A stretch of 64,000 bases of DNA from Welwitschia mirabilis (Eukaryota > Gnetophyta > Gnetopsida > Welwitschiales). Location of the stretch: contig JBOZIK010000001.1 in the NCBI GenBank assembly GCA_051453625.1, positions 177,075,715 to 177,139,714 of the forward strand. Direction: 5' to 3'. Positions 60,421 through 64,000 of this stretch are shown here, in pieces. Numbering within the stretch: position 1 is the stretch's first letter; each line of letters starts with the position of its first letter. Both the position numbers and the translations under genes were made by a program. A model generated the notes under the pieces. It made no database searches, was not told the DNA's origin, and saw only the letters and a program-made list of their open reading frames with translations.

Positions 60421-60681
60421 GATAATGATTAGTAGAAATTCTACATCTAAAGAGTGATATGAAGCAAAGAAATCTTGGAAAATATAGTTAAAAGATATAA
60501 AAACTAAGAAATACCTTCTAGAAATATAGATGTAGGAAAAAACTCAATTATTAAAGCTATAAAACAAGAAATATATAATCTTAAGGAGGAAATATGCTTG
60601 ATTCAAAAGTCATACTATATCACTAAGAGATTTAAGAGCCTTAAGACATCTAAACCTAAAACAACTAATGATGTAGCTATA

Positions 60682-60723
60682 TGTATTATATGTGTTGTTG
60701 ATGAACATGAAATAAGAGTGTGT
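60682..60723 (+). pseudogene. Intact CCHC zinc knuckle of gag
   Basis: CIICVVDEHEIRVC fits CX2CX4HX4C with all four ligands kept. It is the only undamaged knuckle in the window. Upstream is a likely coiled coil (IIKAIKQEIYNLKEEI) and downstream PSISLYK then a stop. Confidence 0.8.
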
Positions 60724-61410
60724 CCTTCCATCTCACTCTACAAATAAATAGTACATAAGTAGGTGAATATTACATAAGCTAAAAGACCCTTTTTGGAAAA
60801 ATAAGAATAATAACCAACATTTCCTAATGGATATTCTTATAAATATGTAATAAGAAAATTTCCCTAATTTCTTATTAAAAACCTCATAAAATGAAGCATC
60901 TACCTAAAAAGCATGAATCCAATCTTAGAGCATATCATTATAAGATATTATTGAATAATTAATGGAATTGTATATGACCAACAATAATAAATAAGTTAAA
61001 ATCAACAATCAAAATGTTCAAACTCTTTAGCATAGTAAGAAATGAACCAAACTTCTTAAAGTAAAGACCACTTGTTGACCATACTTAACTGAAGGAAAAA
61101 TGATAATATTTAATCTCAACCTCTTCCCAATATAAAGGCTATCAATTCAATTTAAGATCAAGGAGAAAATAATAGAGTTAATTCTTTCTCACTTAGAAGT
61201 AATATTCAGATAAATAAACATGTTCAATCAGCTTAGGAAAACCCTTCTAAATCTAATCTTATACTTAAAACAATATTTAAAACTAAGAAAGATTAAAATA
61301 ATGACATGGAAAAATTTAGATATGAAGAAATAATAAATGCCCTATTTACCAAATTTATTACATTATTATAAAAATTAGAGCTTAAATGTGAATACATGAA
61401 AATATTTAAG

Positions 61411-61960
61411 GAAGTAAAAATAAACATTCCTCTTTGAATGCCATTAAGAAAGTAGCTCCAATGCTAAATTAATTAAATATATGTGTAGGATATCTAGAAA
61501 ATTAAATATTTAAGGAATTTCTTTTTAATCCAACAAATCAGTGTTATAGTTCAAAATAAAATTTCGTTAAATCTTAGATATCCTAGTTACCTGATAATTT
61601 CATGTATTTTAGCAAAATATTATAGACAAAGCCTTATTAAACTTAGAATCTACTGTAAACTTAATGTCCTATTAATCAAGTAAATAATTTAAATTAGGAG
61701 GATTAGAAATAAAAAATAATAATCTTACACTTTCTAGTTACTTAATTAAGATTTCTAAAGGAATACTAAATAATGTTTTCATGAAAGTGGATAAATTTTA
61801 CTACTTAATTGACTTTGTAGTTTTGGAGATGGAAGACAATCTAAAAGAATTTTTCCTATCTTAGGGAGACCTTTTTTAAAGCAACTTTAACCATGTAATT
61901 AATTGCAAAAGTGTAATAGTAAACATGTCTATTAGAAAAATACAAATATGAAAGTTTTTG
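61411..61960 (+). pseudogene. Ty3/gypsy aspartic protease remnant
   Basis: From the left: EVKINIPL and AIKKVAP (usually VxINIPLLDAIKQIP), then CRISRKLN after a frameshift (usually CTxKRKLN). The active site region reads KALLNLESTVNLM (61628-61666), where the catalytic Asp has become Asn and Gly has become Glu. ISKGIL, VFMKVDKFYYLIDFVVLEME (61750-61840) and a broken LGRPFLA block at about 61860 follow, with HVINCKSVIVNM. The style is that of Tat/Ogre elements. Not functional. Confidence 0.88.
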
Positions 61961-62327
61961 ATGCAATAATAAATAACCTCATGAATGACTTAAAGGACTT
62001 GAACATAGTTGAAAAAGATGAATATGATACCCTAACATTATGATCCTTAGAAGAGCATTTGACATGTGAGCCTCATAAAAAACTAGCACATATTCTCCAA
62101 AGAAATACTAACCTTGTGACATTTTATAGGAAGGATAGATCTTAATCTTTATCATCTCCATCTTAAAGCCAACCTTTTCATAAATATTAAACCCCCTAAT
62201 ATTGAATTTAAAATTACTATAGAATACCTAAAATAATCATTACTAGAAAATAATCAAATTTACCATAAACTATCTCTACAAAATTACACACTTCCTAAGA
62301 AAAAGTCATAGTTTTATGCTAAAATAA

Positions 62328-62466
62328 GATAAGAAGGATATAGGATGAACCATATTTAATTTAAAAGAAGTTTATCCTATTATATGCATGTATAAAATAC
62401 ACTTAGAATAAGATGGTAAGCTTAGTAGAAAACCTAAATGGGGACTTATCCTCACACAAAAGAAGT
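62328..62466 (+). pseudogene. Protease-RT linker remnant
   Basis: Reads DKKDIG-stop-TIFNLKEV, then YPIICMYKIHLE-stop-DGKLSRKPK. The usual plant sequence has IGWTIADIKGI followed by SPxICMHRIxLE; the Trp is TGA here. It would lead directly into RT, but no RT follows. It is the counterpart of VICMHKILLRQ in the element at 46-51 kb. Confidence 0.85.
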
Positions 62467-64000
62467 AATGATAATAAAAGTTCTTAAATCACTACATTCT
62501 AGTATTATTTATTTAATTTTTTATAATTAATGGATGATTCCTATATAAACTATCCGTAAAATGCTTAGAATCATAGTAGTGGAGAATGAGGAAAATTAAT
62601 TCATTTTAACTAGAATAAAGGTAGAGTGTATAATATGAATTTAATATATGAAATAAAACACCATTACTAATAAGGACCATTTACTCTATCTTTTTTTTTT
62701 TAATTTTTTTCTTTTTCCCCCTTCATGAAATCTATATAATATTATAACTTCAACCAACATAATAATAGTGTTACTATGCCTTTAGACACATCCAAATAGA
62801 ATTATGCCTTTTAGCTATTTCATATGGATCTTCTCCCTTTTCTAAAGTCTTTTTCAAGAGTTGTTTTTTAAAATAAAAAAGATATTACTTTCATTTTTCT
62901 CCTTCCTTTATATAAGATGTCTCTTGAATAATAGACTCCACTTCTTTAGGTGTTATCACAATCTTATGTGGTGTAACAGAAATTCTAGTTATTACTTGTC
63001 GCATTTCTTTACTTTCTATTATTATTTCTTTAAATGAGCTAATCTTTGTGAATAAAATAATAGAAGGACTAATCTTGTTTATTTGTGAGAACATATTTCA
63101 CCATGTTAAGCTAAATCATTATTTCTATAACCTTCTTCATTTAGTCTTTATTTTTGTTTATGTAACATTTTAGCATAATGCCTTTATTAGCCTTTGTGAT
63201 TTCTTACTAGAAAGCTTTTGTAAGGATTTCTAGCACCCATAGTGATCGTTCCAAACCTTGGTTGATTTAATCTCATCATAATCTGGCTCTCCCTTAGATT
63301 CATAGCATTCTTTTATTTAGACTCCTCTTCTTTTGTGTAGTGTCCGTGGACAAGAGGATCTAAGGCTTTTTCTTACTTTTCTTTATCTTACTAGGTTTTT
63401 CTTTCTTTGGGGTCTTCAATCTCTGCTACTTGCGTTATTGGTTTTTTTCCTACTTTTCATTACTAATAACTACAAATCCTTTTCAAATTAGTTGCCACTA
63501 CCCTCATTTTCTTTTCTCTATGGAAAGTTGTTCACCATTTCTTCTTAACTCTACTTCTCTATTCTTGGGATGTTAGATGCTAGATTTCCTTTGTGGCATC
63601 CTAATAATTATTTTTTGCCATCTTTGCATGCTTTTCTTCTCCTCTACCCCTTTCTCTACCCAATTCTAACCTTGTTTACTTATGAAAAGAAAAATGTCTT
63701 AAATAGTTCTACTATTGTCCCACTTATGGCTATTTGATTCTTATCCTTCTTTTTAGAGTAACTATAGACTTTACAAATTCTACAAATCTTCTAATCACTT
63801 CTAAATACCTTCTTCCCATCTTAATATTTAGCCTTTTTACTAGGAAAAATGGCAAATTTACCCTTCTTCCCACTTTGAAATCAAGTAAGAAACTAAAATG
63901 TCAACCTTACAAGTTGGATTGTTTTCCATCTTAAACAAGGTATCTATTCATAAATTTAGTAGCTAGGTTCTAGGATTTAAATGTTTAGCCTTTTTAAAAA
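62467..64000. other. Unrecognised sequence to the window end
   Basis: No domain or repeat partner recognised. The (-) strand from 63600 to 62890 has fewer stops and a more ordinary amino-acid mix than most of the window (for example an open stretch at 62891-63094 with ISVTPHKIVITPKEVES), so it may be a decayed coding region, perhaps of another element. The (+) ORF at 63734-63934 is not recognised either. The opening of this stretch marks where the gag-protease remnant is cut. Confidence 0.4.

Larger units (their letters stand above)
59885..62466 (+). mobile_element. Ty3/gypsy gag-protease remnant ending before RT
   Basis: Domains in order on the (+) strand: gag (59885-60420), zinc knuckle (60682-60723), protease (61411-61960), and the linker preceding RT (62328-62466). 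Sequence after 62467 contains no RT, so the remnant is cut there. No LTR was identified. It is a different, more Tat/Ogre-like lineage than elements 1 and 2 judging by its protease. Confidence 0.8.

Overview
The window is AT-rich plant nuclear DNA (about 25% GC in the line I counted outside one island). Plant origin is inferred from the repeats: Ty1/copia and Ty3/gypsy retrotransposons whose gag, protease, RT, RNase H and integrase patterns are those of the plant Tat/Athila/Ogre group, with primer-binding sites resembling decayed tRNA-Asp type sites. I see no intact gene, rRNA, tRNA or CRISPR array. All coding signal is decayed transposon, mostly through C-to-T and G-to-A change (Gln and Trp codons now stops, CpG nearly gone). 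Eleven runs of N interrupt the sequence. The species cannot be told.

Layout. Positions 1-8837 are copy A of a segmental duplication and 17239-28292 are copy B (by eye about 95% alike). Each holds a Ty1/copia RT-RNase H remnant, a (+) Ty3/gypsy LTR (LTR2, about 1.24 kb) with its primer-binding site, and a (-) LTR of a related variant (LTR1). Copy B alone contains a 2.28 kb island (17347-19625) of much higher GC with many CpGs, perhaps organellar DNA. Between the copies lie a diverged LTR-like repeat (9690-10560), a duplicated 0.48 kb stretch beside a gap, and a poly(A)-ended remnant that may be LINE-like (to 15080).

26341-41366 is a tandem LTR-internal-LTR-internal-LTR array of (-) strand Ty3/gypsy elements sharing a middle LTR. 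Both internal regions keep gag, zinc knuckle and protease but have no recognisable RT, RNase H or integrase, so the family was probably non-autonomous. 46000-51262 is a decayed but nearly complete gag-PR-RT-RH-INT element on the (-) strand. 52004-59400 is a (+) element with LTR2 ends and an internal region related to the 26-41 kb elements. 59885-62466 is a (+) gag-PR remnant that stops just before RT.

The elements form one related community: LTR1 and LTR2 share their U5 ends, their internal regions are related, and a roughly 40-bp nested palindrome recurs in LTRs and internal regions. The non-autonomous elements would have needed enzymes from relatives such as the 46-51 kb element. The most unusual items are the recurring palindrome, the CpG-bearing island and the shared pol-less structure. 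I found no defence, biosynthetic or other novel gene system.
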